Assembly: GCF_002953715.1 (NCBI RefSeq)
Contig: NZ_CP025012.1
Coordinates: forward strand, 4,087,001 to 4,151,000
Direction: 5' to 3'
Length of the DNA: 64,000 bases
Origin: Rhizobium leguminosarum
GTDB taxonomy: Bacteria > Pseudomonadota > Alphaproteobacteria > Rhizobiales > Rhizobiaceae
In this document: positions 8,737 through 17,848 of the stretch, one piece after another
Layout: every line of letters starts with the position of its first letter
Numbering within the stretch: the first letter of the stretch is position 1
Position numbers and translations under genes: made by a program
The notes under the pieces: model-generated
What the model was told of the DNA's origin: nothing
The model's database searches: none
The model's input: the letters and a program-made list of their open reading frames with translations, nothing else

Positions 8737-9729
8737 TCAAGCCCCGAGAACGATGTTGGCGGCACTTTCCTTCAGCTCGACGCCGAAGGCGCGCTGATAG
8801 TGTTCGGCGACCAACGGGCGTTCCAGCTCGTCGCACTTGTTGAGGAAGGTGACGCGGAAGGCGAAGGCGAGATCGCCGAAGATCTCGGCGTTCTCAGCCC
8901 AGGTAATGACCGTGCGCGGGCTCATGACTGTGGACAGATCACCGTTCATGAAGGCCGCGCGCGTCAGGTCGGCGACGCGCACCATCTTCGAAACCGTCTC
9001 CCGGCCGTTCTTGTCATTGCCGAAGCTCTTCACCTTGGCGGCGACGATATTCACTTCGTGATCATGCGGCAGGTAGTTCAGCGTGGTGACGATCGACCAG
9101 CGGTCCATCTGCGCCTGGTTGATCTGCTGCGTGCCGTGATAGAGGCCGGTCGTGTCACCGAGGCCGATCGTGTTCGCCGTCGCAAACAGACGGAAGGCCG
9201 GGTGCGGCCGAATGACGCGGCTCTGGTCGAGCAGCGTCAGGCGGCCGGAGGATTCGAGCACGCGCTGGATGACGAACATCACATCGGGGCGGCCGGCATC
9301 ATATTCGTCGAAAACGAGCGCGACATTGTGCTGGTAGGCCCAGGGCAGGATGCCATCCTTGAACTCGGTGATCTGCAGCCCGTCCTTGACGACGATCGCA
9401 TCCTTGCCGACGAGATCGATACGGCTGACATGGCTGTCGAGGTTGATGCGCACGCAAGGCCAGTTGAGCCGAGCCGCCACCTGCTCGATATGCGAGGACT
9501 TGCCCGTGCCGTGATAGCCGGAAATCATCACGCGGCGGTTATGGGCGAAGCCTGCGAGAATGGCGAGCGTCGTGTCGCGGTCGAACAGGTAGTCGGTATC
9601 GAGGTCCGGCACATAGGCGTCGCCCTTGCTGTAGGCGGGAACGCGAATGTCGGAATCGATGCCGAAGGCCTCGCGGACCGAAACGGTGGTATCGGGCAGT
9701 TCTGATATATCCAGGTCGATCTTGCTCAT
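8737..9729 (-). CDS. cobS: Aerobic cobaltochelatase subunit CobS
   Basis: CobS is the AAA+ MoxR-type ATPase of the cobaltochelatase. The 330-residue product shows Walker A GYHGTGKSSHIEQ (about residues 69-81), Walker B ALVFDEYDAGRPD and a sensor-1 region LFATANTIGLGD. Two consecutive ATGs occur at 9732 and 9729; the second has the better spacing from GGAG. It is the first gene of a cobS-cobT-phytase-like unit. Confidence 0.96.
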   Translation of the reverse strand: MSKIDLDISELPDTTVSVREAFGIDSDIRVPAYSKGDAYVPDLDTDYLFDRDTTLAILAGFAHNRRVMISGYHGTGKSSHIEQVAARLNWPCVRINLDSHVSRIDLVGKDAIVVKDGLQITEFKDGILPWAYQHNVALVFDEYDAGRPDVMFVIQRVLESSGRLTLLDQSRVIRPHPAFRLFATANTIGLGDTTGLYHGTQQINQAQMDRWSIVTTLNYLPHDHEVNIVAAKVKSFGNDKNGRETVSKMVRVADLTRAAFMNGDLSTVMSPRTVITWAENAEIFGDLAFAFRVTFLNKCDELERPLVAEHYQRAFGVELKESAANIVLGA

Positions 9730-10039
9730 CATGTCTCCAAGGCGGGTGATGCCACCCGGCCATACTATCTCAGGCCATGTCGCAACCGTGACGCCGCGTT
9801 TTTTATTCCGCGCCCGTCCAGGTCGGAACGTCGGCGATGCTTCTCCGGGACTGAAACGAAACCTCGGCGGGATAATGACCGCGTGCGAGCATTCTTGAAA
9901 GAGTCCCGGACAAGAAACGCCGCGTCCGGAAGGTCGGCGGAGGCGATGTCGGGAAAACGCACAAATATGAGCCGCGTTTGCCTGCGGCCTCAGCCGATTT
10001 GGACCATACCCGATTGAAGCCCAAGAGCAAGGACGGGAA
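9730..10039. other. Gap without a recognisable gene
   Basis: About 310 bases lie between cobS and the J-domain gene. Short frames here have no conserved features. The only structure I see is a distant inverted repeat (CCGGGACT near 9850 and AGTCCCGG near 9902). The cobS promoter should lie at its left end. Confidence 0.4.
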
Positions 10040-10657
10040 TTAACAAAAACCGTTCTGCTTCAACAATTGATAGGCCTGGATGACGGCGCGGAAACGCTCC
10101 TCCGAGCCGCGGTCGCCGCCATTGGCATCGGGATGGTGTTTCTTCACCAGCTCCTTGTAGCGGCTCTTGATCTCCGCCGATGTCGCATTGGCGTCGAGAC
10201 CCATCGTTTCGAAGGCCTTGCTTTCCAGCGATTTCAGCTTGCGCGCCTGGGGAAAACGCGGCCCGCTGCCCTTGCCGCCTTCCTTGACGAAGCCGAAAGG
10301 ATCGCGAACACGCGTATAGGCGCCGGAGCGGATCTCCGAATGCAGCGGACTGTCCTTCGCCGCCTTGTTGACGCCGACCGTCCATGTCGGCCGGTGGCCG
10401 GTGATCGCCTCTTTCTGGTACCGCGCGATCTCGCCGTCCGAAAGACCGGAGAAATAATTGTAGCCCTTGTTGTATTCCTTGACGTGCTCGAAGCAGAACA
10501 AGAAGAACTGGCCTTCCGCATTGCGGCCGACGGGAGCGCGATGCGCCCCCTTCTTGTCGCACCCGTCCCATTGACAGGTAGGCGGCGCCTGCTCTGTTTC
10601 CGGCTCGCGTTTGCGGCGTGTTCGGATGCGATCGAAATATTTGGAATCAAGTCTCAT
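10040..10657 (-). CDS. J-domain protein with N-terminal Cys/His cluster
   Basis: A 205-residue protein with a C-terminal J domain: FETMGLDANATSAEIKSRYKEL, then the HPD signature in VKKHHPDANGG and an ending FRAVIQAYQLLK. J domains stimulate DnaK ATPase. The N-terminal part carries C-x4-C (CQWDGC) and C-x2-H (CFEH), a possible zinc site. There is no glycine-rich or classical DnaJ zinc-finger region, so it is not DnaJ itself. The ATG at 10657 gives the conserved MRLDSKYFDRIR start. It is divergent from bolA. Confidence 0.88.
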   Translation of the reverse strand: MRLDSKYFDRIRTRRKREPETEQAPPTCQWDGCDKKGAHRAPVGRNAEGQFFLFCFEHVKEYNKGYNYFSGLSDGEIARYQKEAITGHRPTWTVGVNKAAKDSPLHSEIRSGAYTRVRDPFGFVKEGGKGSGPRFPQARKLKSLESKAFETMGLDANATSAEIKSRYKELVKKHHPDANGGDRGSEERFRAVIQAYQLLKQNGFC

Positions 10658-10759
10658 GACGGCGCTAATTATGGGGCTGTCGCGAAGCGACAACAAGAAT
10701 TGACAAATGGGAATGTTGCAGGCTTGGTAGGAACCCTTTTCGCGAACCAGCAAGACCGG

Positions 10760-11044
10760 ATGATGACCCTGCGAACCCGCATCGAAGAAAAACTTGTTGA
10801 AGCCTTCGCGCCCGAACGCGTAAGCGTCATCGACGAAAGCCATCTGCATGCCGGCCACCAGCCCGATATCACCGGCGCCGGCGAAACCCATATGCGGGTG
10901 AGGATCGTTTCCGGGAAATTCGCCGGCATGTCGCGGCTGGCGCGTCACCGGGCGATCACCGACCTGTTGAAACCGGAGCTCGATGCCGGCCTGCATGCGC
11001 TGGCCGTCGAACCGGCTGCACCTGATGAACCGACCCGCTGGTAG
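10760..11044 (+). CDS. BolA family protein
   Basis: A 94-residue protein of the BolA/IbaG family, which works with monothiol glutaredoxins in iron-sulfur and iron regulation. The sequence reads MTLRTRIEEKLVEAFAP, then V-I-D-E-S-H-L-H-A-G-H, ETHMRVRIVSGKFAGMSRLARHR and LHALAVE, the family signature including the conserved HxGH-type region and the RHR turn. Two adjacent ATGs (10760 and 10763) could start it. The J-domain gene is divergent, 102 bases away, a pairing I recall from many alphaproteobacteria. Confidence 0.92.
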   Translation: MMTLRTRIEEKLVEAFAPERVSVIDESHLHAGHQPDITGAGETHMRVRIVSGKFAGMSRLARHRAITDLLKPELDAGLHALAVEPAAPDEPTRW

Positions 11045-11091
11045 CGGCACGCAACCCATATAGGCATTGGCCGTCTACGATCCAAGCAGAA

Positions 11092-12405
11092 TCAGGCTGG
11101 CTTTGCGCCGTCTTCTCCGGCCGGGCGGATGCGCAGCTTGGTGATGCGGTTCTTCTCCCGCTTCATGACGACGAAACGCTTGCCGTAGAAGGTGAAGGCC
11201 TGACGCTCTTCCGGGATGGTCATCGATTCGTGGATGACGAGGCCGGCGATCGTCGTCGCCTCCTCATCGGGCAGGTTCCAGTCGAGCGCGCGGTTCAGGT
11301 CGCGGATCGGAACGCCACCGTCGACGACGACGGAACCATCGGCCTCCTGACGCACGCCCTGTATCTCGATATCGTGTTCGTCGGAAATGTCGCCGACGAT
11401 TTCCTCGAGAATATCCTCCAGCGTGACGATGCCCTGCACCTCGCCATATTCGTCGACGACGACGGCGAAATGCTGCTTGCGCCGCAGGAAGGCGTTGAGC
11501 TGGTCCTCGAGATTGGTGCTGTCGGGCACGAACCACGGCTTCTGCGCGATCTTCACGATATCGAGGTTCTGCGGCTCCATGTTCGGCTCGGCAAGCGCCC
11601 GCAGCAGATCCTTGGCGTGGACGACGCCGATGATGTTGTCGATCGTGCCGCGCCACAACGGCATGCGCGTATAGGGGCTTTCGAGGATGGCGCGCACCAC
11701 CGCCTCCGGCGAATCTTCGGCATTGATCGCCCGCATCGCGGTGCGGTGAACCATGATGTCGGAGAGCTCAAGCTCGCTGAGATCCAGCACACCGCCGAGG
11801 CGGTCGCGGTCGGCCTTCACCACCGATCCCTCGCGGTGCAGCAGGTCGACGGCGCCGCGCAACTCCTCATGCGCCGTCAGCATCGATGTCTCGCGTGAGA
11901 GATTGATACCGAACAGCGAAAGAATCTGCCGGACGATCGCATTGACGAAGGAGGAAACCGGGCCGACGACGGTGACGAAGAGCTTGGCCGGAACGGCGAT
12001 GGCGAGCGCGAAGCGGTCGGGCGTCGAAATCGCCCAGCTCTTCGGCAGCACTTCGGCGAAGATGACCAGGATGACGGTCATCGCAAGCGTCGCAAGCGCC
12101 ACGCCGGAATTGCCGAACAGCCCGAGGAAAAGGCTGGTGGCGATCGAGGAGGAGAGAATGTTGGCGAGATTGTTGCCGATGAGCAGCGCGCCGATCAATC
12201 GATCGCGCCGTTCGATCAACTGCCGGACGAGGCCGGCGCGCTCGTCGCCGTTCGCCTCCAGTGTATGGATGCGGCTGCGCGAAACGGCGGTAAGCGCGGT
12301 TTCCGAGCCGGAGAAAAAGGCTGACATGAGCACGAGCGCCGTGATCGAAAGGATTTCCGGCCAATATGTTTCCAGAAATGCCAGAGCGCCTTCGATCGCT
12401 ATCAA
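11092..12405 (-). CDS. CNNM/CorC-type transporter with CBS domains
   Basis: A 437-residue hemolysin-family (HlyC/CorC) membrane protein. The N-terminal DUF21/CNNM region (about residues 1-190) has several transmembrane segments, beginning ITALVLMSAFFSGSETALTAVSRSRI. Two CBS domains follow (IMVHRTAMRAI and AVVVDEYGEVQGIVTLEDILEEIVG), then a C-terminal CorC_HlyC domain. Relatives take part in Mg2+ or Co2+ efflux. The first codon appears to be TTG at 12405, overlapping the aroB stop by four bases, which suggests translational coupling. Confidence 0.9.
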   Translation of the reverse strand: MIAIEGALAFLETYWPEILSITALVLMSAFFSGSETALTAVSRSRIHTLEANGDERAGLVRQLIERRDRLIGALLIGNNLANILSSSIATSLFLGLFGNSGVALATLAMTVILVIFAEVLPKSWAISTPDRFALAIAVPAKLFVTVVGPVSSFVNAIVRQILSLFGINLSRETSMLTAHEELRGAVDLLHREGSVVKADRDRLGGVLDLSELELSDIMVHRTAMRAINAEDSPEAVVRAILESPYTRMPLWRGTIDNIIGVVHAKDLLRALAEPNMEPQNLDIVKIAQKPWFVPDSTNLEDQLNAFLRRKQHFAVVVDEYGEVQGIVTLEDILEEIVGDISDEHDIEIQGVRQEADGSVVVDGGVPIRDLNRALDWNLPDEEATTIAGLVIHESMTIPEERQAFTFYGKRFVVMKREKNRITKLRIRPAGEDGAKPA

Positions 12406-13532
12406 GGGTGTTTTTCCCTGAGAAAGCTGATCACTTCGGATGCCGGCACGTCGTCGGCGACGAAGGACTGGCCGATGCCGCGGGTCAGGATGAAGGTGAG
12501 CTTGCCGCTCTTGACCTTCTTGTCCTGGGCGATCGCGTCCATCAGCGTTTCGGCCGGCGGGAGTTCGCCTGGAATGTCGGACATCCGGGTCGGCAGGCCG
12601 ACCTCCTTCAGATGCCGCTCGACGCGCCGCGCCTCGTCCGGGCTTGCAAGGTTCATTCGTGCGGAGAATTCGTGCGCCAGCACCATGCCGATCGAAACGC
12701 CCTCGCCATGCACGAGGCGGGAGCTGTCATAGGCGGTCGCCGCTTCCAGCGCATGGCCGAAGGTATGCCCGAGATTGAGCAGCGCCCGCGGGCCGTTCTC
12801 GCGCTCGTCGGCAACGACGACGTCGGCTTTCGCCTGGCAGCTCGCGGCAATCGCCTCGATACGCGCGGAGCCGCCGTTAAAAACCGCCTTCCAATTCGCT
12901 TCCAGCCAGGCAAAGAAATCCGGCTTGTCGATCAGCCCGTATTTCGCGACCTCGGCGTAACCTGCGCGGAATTCACGCTCGCTCAGCGAATTCAGCACAT
13001 CCGTATCGGCCAGAACCAGGTCCGGCTGATGGAAGACGCCGATCAGATTCTTGCCGTGGCGGGAATTGATGCCGGTCTTGCCGCCGACGGAGGAATCGAC
13101 CTGCGACAGAAGCGAGGTCGGCACCTGGACGAAGCGCACGCCTCGACGGACGATGCCGGCCGCAAATCCCGAAAGATCGCCGATGACGCCGCCACCGAGC
13201 GCGATGACGTAATCGTTGCGCTCGACGCGGGCTTCGAGCACCTTGTCGCAGACAGTGATCAGATGCTCGAAGCTCTTGGTCTTCTCGCCGGCCGGCAGGA
13301 CGACCTCAGCCGAGGCGATACCTGCTTCATCCAGACTTGCGACAAGGGCTTTGAGATAGAGCGGCGCGACATTTTCATCGGTGACAACAGCCGCCTTGCG
13401 GCCCTTGAGGCGAGAGGCGATCTCGGCGCCGGCCCGCGCAATCAGCCCCGGCCCGATCAGGATGTCGTAGGCGCGCTCGCCGAGCGGCACATGCACCGTT
13501 CGGATGGCGGGGGCGGAGGTTATCGCATTCAT
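12402..13532 (-). CDS. aroB: 3-dehydroquinate synthase
   Basis: AroB converts DAHP to 3-dehydroquinate, the second step of the shikimate pathway. The 376-residue product has the NAD-binding GGGVIGDLSGFAAG segment, QVPTSLLSQVDSSVGGKTGIN, and the metal-binding LLNLGHTFGHALE and VHGEGVSIGM motifs. Its ATG overlaps the aroK stop by four bases and its stop overlaps the next gene by four bases, so aroK, aroB and the CNNM gene form a tightly coupled operon. Confidence 0.97.
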   Translation of the reverse strand: MNAITSAPAIRTVHVPLGERAYDILIGPGLIARAGAEIASRLKGRKAAVVTDENVAPLYLKALVASLDEAGIASAEVVLPAGEKTKSFEHLITVCDKVLEARVERNDYVIALGGGVIGDLSGFAAGIVRRGVRFVQVPTSLLSQVDSSVGGKTGINSRHGKNLIGVFHQPDLVLADTDVLNSLSEREFRAGYAEVAKYGLIDKPDFFAWLEANWKAVFNGGSARIEAIAASCQAKADVVVADERENGPRALLNLGHTFGHALEAATAYDSSRLVHGEGVSIGMVLAHEFSARMNLASPDEARRVERHLKEVGLPTRMSDIPGELPPAETLMDAIAQDKKVKSGKLTFILTRGIGQSFVADDVPASEVISFLREKHP

Positions 13533-14119
13533 GACGCTGCACTTTCCTTCTGAGCTTCGATCAAGGCCTTTAAGACTTCGTCGGCCATGATTTCCTTGCG
13601 GACGTCGCGCGAAAGCACGGTCAGATCGGCCTGCGCATAGATCGGATAACGCGCATTCATCAGGCCTTCGAGCGTCTGCTTCGGATTTTCGGTCTTGAGC
13701 AGCGGCCGCGTGTCGCGCTTGGCGACCCGGTCCCAGAGCACGTCGAGATCGGCCTTCAGCCAGACGGAAAGGCCGCCCTTCTTGATATGTTTGCGCGTCC
13801 GGTCGTTGATGAAGGCGCCGCCTCCGGTGGAGACGACCCGCGGCCCGCTCTTCAGCAGCCGCTTGATCACCCGCGCTTCCAGCGCCCGGAACTCCTGCTC
13901 GCCATAGGCGGCGAAAAGCTCGGCGATCGTCATGCGCGAAACCCGCTCGATCTCGAGATCGCTGTCGATGAAGGGAATGGCAAGCTGGCTGGCGACGATG
14001 CGCCCGACGGAGGATTTTCCGGCGCCCATCAGGCCGACAAGGATCAGATTGCGTGAACCGAGCGCGGCGCGAGCTCTGTCTTTCAAGCTGTCAGCAACGG
14101 TCAGCAGTTGTTCACTCAT
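13529..14119 (-). CDS. aroK: Shikimate kinase
   Basis: AroK phosphorylates shikimate to shikimate 3-phosphate. The 196-residue protein carries the Walker A loop LVGLMGAGKSSVGR (about residues 27-40), the shikimate-binding DSDLEIE and FRALE segments, GGGAF and the lid arginine in RDTRPLL. The ATG at 14119 gives the usual MSEQ start; a GTG at 14131 would add four residues. It is first in the aroK-aroB-CNNM operon and divergent from the small membrane protein gene. Confidence 0.96.
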   Translation of the reverse strand: MSEQLLTVADSLKDRARAALGSRNLILVGLMGAGKSSVGRIVASQLAIPFIDSDLEIERVSRMTIAELFAAYGEQEFRALEARVIKRLLKSGPRVVSTGGGAFINDRTRKHIKKGGLSVWLKADLDVLWDRVAKRDTRPLLKTENPKQTLEGLMNARYPIYAQADLTVLSRDVRKEIMADEVLKALIEAQKESAAS

Positions 14120-14267
14120 CGGTCCATTCACACTTTGTTTGCAAACGGTATCGACAAATGCAGATGGAGCGTCAAGTCGCGGACAAGGGAATCATGGCTT
14201 GAATACCGCTTCTTGCACTTGCAGATAGGCTTCTTATAACAGAAGCAGAGCATGAAGGAGTTGCTGG

Positions 14268-14444
14268 ATGCCGACCCTGTTCCGTTTCCTGTTCGTCTGC
14301 GCGATCCTCGCCGGGACGGTCTACGGAGCGATGCTGGCGCTTGTGACCTTCGTGGAGCCGCAGCAGCGTGACGTGACGATCCGCATCCCGTCCGAGCGGG
14401 TCAATCCGCCCGCCACGGGCGCGATCGACACGACCAGGAAGTGA
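14268..14444 (+). CDS. Small single-pass membrane protein, unknown
   Basis: A 58-residue frame with an AAGGAG ribosome-binding site nine bases before the ATG. It has one N-terminal hydrophobic helix (PTLFRFLFVCAILAGTVYGAML) and a hydrophilic tail ending VNPPATGAIDTTRK. Its stop lies five bases before the xerD ATG, so it is likely translated from the same transcript. I do not recognise a family. The ribosome-binding site, membrane helix and tight linkage support a real gene. Confidence 0.65.
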   Translation: MPTLFRFLFVCAILAGTVYGAMLALVTFVEPQQRDVTIRIPSERVNPPATGAIDTTRK

Positions 14445-14449
14445 CCGGC

Positions 14450-15403
14450 ATGGTGGATCTCGGTCGCGTCCATGTGGAATCTTTCCTGGAAATGATGAGC
14501 GCCGAGCGGGGTGCTGCCGCCAACACGCTGCAATCCTATGAACGCGATCTCGACGACGTCCGCTCCTTCCTGAAGGAGCGCAGCGTAAGGCTTACCGAAG
14601 CCGCCTCCGCCGATCTTGCCGCCTATCTCTCCTCGCTCGCCGGAAAGGGCTTCAAACCCTCCTCGCAGGCGCGCCGGCTTGCGGCCATGCGGCAGTTCTA
14701 CAAGTTTCTCTATGCCGAGGGCCTGAGGACCGACGACCCCACAGGCATTCTCGATGCGCCGAAGAAGGGCCGTCCGCTGCCGAAGACGATGGGTGTCGAG
14801 GAGGTCGGCAGGCTGCTTTCGCAGGCCGAGGCCGAAGCGGAGGATGCGGCTCCGGGCCAGTTGCACCGCCTGCGCATGCTGGCGCTGCTGGAACTGCTCT
14901 ATGCCACCGGAATGCGTGTCAGCGAACTCGTTTCGCTTCCTGCCCGCGTGCTCGATCAGGAAGGCCGGTTCCTGATGATCCGCGGCAAGGGCAACAAGGA
15001 ACGGCTGGTGCCGCTGTCGCATTCGGCGATATCAGCCCTGAAATCCTACGGGCGCCTGCTGGCGGCGGAAAATGCAGCAGTGAAGGAACCGCAGGAAAGC
15101 CCCTGGCTGTTTCCCTCCACCTCGAAGGAGGGATACCTGCCGCGCCAGGTTTTTGCCCGCGACCTCAAGAACCTGGCGATCCGCGCCGGCCTGACGCCGT
15201 CGCTGATCTCGCCGCATGTCATGCGCCACGCCTTTGCCAGCCACCTGCTGGCGAACGGCGCCGATCTGCGCGTCGTACAGGAACTCCTCGGCCATTCGGA
15301 CATTTCGACCACGCAGATTTACACACATGTCCTCGAAGAGAGGCTGCAGCAGCTTGTCCAGACGCATCACCCCCTTGCCAAACAGGCGAAAAAGCACGAA
15401 TAG
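14450..15403 (+). CDS. xerD: Site-specific tyrosine recombinase XerD
   Basis: XerD acts with XerC at dif to resolve chromosome dimers. The 317-residue protein has the N-terminal SAM-like core-binding domain (about residues 5-90) and the catalytic domain with ATGMRVSEL (first Arg), RGKGNKERLVPL, HVMRHAFASHLL (His-x-x-Arg), LLGHSDISTTQIYTHV (His and nucleophile Tyr). It sits in core genes between the small membrane protein and accA, with no phage or integron context. The ATG at 14450 is preferred to a GTG at 14441 because of spacing from AGGAAG. Confidence 0.94.
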   Translation: MVDLGRVHVESFLEMMSAERGAAANTLQSYERDLDDVRSFLKERSVRLTEAASADLAAYLSSLAGKGFKPSSQARRLAAMRQFYKFLYAEGLRTDDPTGILDAPKKGRPLPKTMGVEEVGRLLSQAEAEAEDAAPGQLHRLRMLALLELLYATGMRVSELVSLPARVLDQEGRFLMIRGKGNKERLVPLSHSAISALKSYGRLLAAENAAVKEPQESPWLFPSTSKEGYLPRQVFARDLKNLAIRAGLTPSLISPHVMRHAFASHLLANGADLRVVQELLGHSDISTTQIYTHVLEERLQQLVQTHHPLAKQAKKHE

Positions 15404-15465
15404 GACCGGCGACATGGGGCGGAGCCAGGAAAACGCCCCGGGCACAAGGAACGGAAACGCACCTC

Positions 15466-16419
15466 ATGCACAATTATCTCGACTTCGAAAAGCCGATCTC
15501 CGACCTCGAAGGCAAGATCATCGAGCTGAAGAAGCTCGCAACGGAAGACGAGAGCATCGACACCACCGATGAGATCGGCCGGCTGGAGGTTCGCGTCCGT
15601 GAGGCGATCGTCGAGATCTATTCCAAGCTCAACCCCTGGCAGAAGACGCAGGTCGCCCGCCATCCGCAGCGCCCGCATTTCGTCGATTACGCCAAGACGC
15701 TGTTCCAGGAATTCACGCCGCTCGCCGGTGACCGCAAGTTTTCCGAGGATGCCGCGATCCAGGCAGGCCTTGCCCGCTTTCGCGGCCAGCCGGTCGCCGT
15801 CATTGGCCAGGAAAAGGGCAACGACACCAAGAGCCGCATCAAGCACAATTTCGGCAGCCCCCGTCCGGAAGGCTACCGAAAGGCGATCCGCATCCTTGAA
15901 ATGGCCGATCGTTTCGGCCTGCCGGTGATTTCGCTGGTGGATACGGCAGGCGCCTATCCCGGCGTCGGCGCCGAAGAGCGCGGCCAGGCCGAGGCGATCG
16001 CCCGCTCGACGGAAATGTGTCTCGGCGTCAAGGTTCCGCTGGTTTCCGTCGTCATCGGCGAAGGCGGCTCGGGCGGCGCCATCGCCATCGCCACCGGCAA
16101 CAAGGTCTATATGCTCGAGCATTCGATCTACAGCGTCATCTCGCCGGAAGGGGCCGCCTCCATCCTCTGGCGCGATTCCACCCGCGCTCGGGAAGCGGCG
16201 ACCAACATGAAGATCACCGCCGAGGACCTGAAATCGCTCGGCGTCATCGACGGCATCATATCCGAGCCGCTCGGCGGCGCGCACCGCGATCCGGACAGCG
16301 TCATAGCCGCAACCGGCGACGTGATCGCCAATGCTCTGGCCGAAATGGCATCCCGTTCAGGCGAGCAGCTGCGCAACGACCGCCGCCAGAAATTCCTCGC
16401 CATGGGCCGCAATCTCTAG
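15466..16419 (+). CDS. accA: Acetyl-CoA carboxylase carboxyltransferase subunit alpha
   Basis: AccA with AccD forms the carboxyltransferase that makes malonyl-CoA for fatty acid synthesis. The 317-residue sequence begins MHNYLDFEKPISDLEGKI, contains VARHPQRPHFVDYA, FGSPRPEGYRKAIRILEMA, DTAGAYPGVGAEERGQAEAIA, the oxyanion glycine run GEGGSGGAIAIATGN and the typical SVISPEGAASILWRD. Length is standard. It follows xerD in the same direction by 62 bases. Confidence 0.97.
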   Translation: MHNYLDFEKPISDLEGKIIELKKLATEDESIDTTDEIGRLEVRVREAIVEIYSKLNPWQKTQVARHPQRPHFVDYAKTLFQEFTPLAGDRKFSEDAAIQAGLARFRGQPVAVIGQEKGNDTKSRIKHNFGSPRPEGYRKAIRILEMADRFGLPVISLVDTAGAYPGVGAEERGQAEAIARSTEMCLGVKVPLVSVVIGEGGSGGAIAIATGNKVYMLEHSIYSVISPEGAASILWRDSTRAREAATNMKITAEDLKSLGVIDGIISEPLGGAHRDPDSVIAATGDVIANALAEMASRSGEQLRNDRRQKFLAMGRNL

Positions 16420-16616
16420 CGGACATTCGGGTCTTCGCCGATTGGGGCCAAATCTTGGCCACATTGATGTTATCTGTAACACTCGCGCTTGCGGGGACGT
16501 TCGTGGCAAAGTCATAGGCTGGTAAGGTTTTATAAAGTATAAGCCGCCTATGATTCCTTCTGATGCCCGGACTCCATAGGCGGACCGGGTCGCATTATCA
16601 TTATGGGCTAGTTTGG

Positions 16617-17843
16617 ATGCGCATACGTCATTTTGCCTATATTTCCCTCATGGCGCTGGCTCTGTCCGGCTGCAATGACGCGTTGGAAACCGCGCAAGTC
16701 GATCTTTCCAAGGTCAAGAACAAGGTCGAGCAGCCGCTTCCCAGCCATATCCTCGCTCAGATGTCCGCCAAGGGCATGGACCGCAATTCGCCGATCATGA
16801 TCCGCATCTTCAAGGAAGAAGGTGCCATGGAGATCTGGAAGGCGAAGACCGACAACCGTTTTGACAAGATCGCCGATTACAAGATCTGCGCCTGGTCCGG
16901 CCGTCTCGGCCCGAAGGTAAAGACCGGCGATCGGCAGGCGCCGGAAGGTTTCTACGACCTGACGCGCGCCAACCTGAACCCCAATTCCAAATATTATCTG
17001 GCGATCAACACCGGCTTCCCGAACCGCTACGACGCGGCGAACGGCCGCAGCGGTTCCGATCTGATGATCCACGGCGCCTGCTCCTCCTCCGGCTGCTATT
17101 CGATGACCGACCAGCAGGTGCTGGAGATCTACGCCTTCGCCCGCGACGCTTTCAAGGGCGGCCAGGCGACGGTGCAGTTGCAGGCCTTCCCCTTCCGCAT
17201 GACAGCGGAAAACATGGTGAAGCATCGCCTCGACAGCAGCTACGACTTCTGGAAGATGCTGAAGGTCGGCTACGACAATTTCGAAGTGACGAAGCGCCCG
17301 CCTGAAGTGAATGTCTGCGAGAAGAAATACGTCTTCAATCAGCAGGCAACCGACGGCGGCGCCTTCAATGCCGCCGGCAAGTGCCCGGCTATGTCGACGC
17401 CGCCGGCGCTGACCGCGGCTCTTGCCTCCTACGGCAAGACCTACGATGCCGATTATGCCAAGGCGATGAGCAAATTTGACGGCATGGCCTGGTACGATCC
17501 CACAGAAGCCGAGCGCAAGGCCGTGGTCGCCAAGCTGCGCAAGGGCCGCGAACTTGCTTACGCCCCGACCGGCACCTCGCTGGAAGCCGGCCGCATGGTC
17601 AAGGTCGCCGAACTCGAAGACCTGATGGCCAAGCGCACCGCGCAGGGCCTCGCCGCCAAGACCGCGCCGGGCGCCACGCCTGTGGCACCTGCCCAGCCGC
17701 AGGCAGTGGCAGTCGCTGCCGCAACACCTGCGGTCGTGCCGGTGCCGATGCAGAACCCGCTGGCCTTTGCGGCGCCCGAACCGCAGGAAACGGCGGAAGC
17801 CACGGCAAAGAAGCCGTTCTGGAAATTCTGGGCGAGGAACTGA
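16617..17843 (+). CDS. Murein L,D-transpeptidase family lipoprotein
   Basis: A 408-residue protein whose first 20 residues form a lipoprotein signal with the lipobox ALSGC (Cys near residue 19). The YkuD-type catalytic signature is HGACSSSGCYSM (H-G-x3-S-x-G-C), inside a YafK-like domain (about residues 40-260). The C-terminal 80 residues are rich in Ala, Pro and Val and end KKPFWKFWARN. YafK relatives act on peptidoglycan cross-links or attached lipoprotein. The ATG at 16617 gives a clean signal peptide; the longer frame to 16563 does not. Confidence 0.85.
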   Translation: MRIRHFAYISLMALALSGCNDALETAQVDLSKVKNKVEQPLPSHILAQMSAKGMDRNSPIMIRIFKEEGAMEIWKAKTDNRFDKIADYKICAWSGRLGPKVKTGDRQAPEGFYDLTRANLNPNSKYYLAINTGFPNRYDAANGRSGSDLMIHGACSSSGCYSMTDQQVLEIYAFARDAFKGGQATVQLQAFPFRMTAENMVKHRLDSSYDFWKMLKVGYDNFEVTKRPPEVNVCEKKYVFNQQATDGGAFNAAGKCPAMSTPPALTAALASYGKTYDADYAKAMSKFDGMAWYDPTEAERKAVVAKLRKGRELAYAPTGTSLEAGRMVKVAELEDLMAKRTAQGLAAKTAPGATPVAPAQPQAVAVAAATPAVVPVPMQNPLAFAAPEPQETAEATAKKPFWKFWARN

Positions 17844-17848
17844 ACGGC

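Noticed and set aside
14450..15403. Phage or island integrase instead of XerD
   Set aside because: The length, motifs and location between core genes fit the housekeeping recombinase, with no att site or phage genes around.
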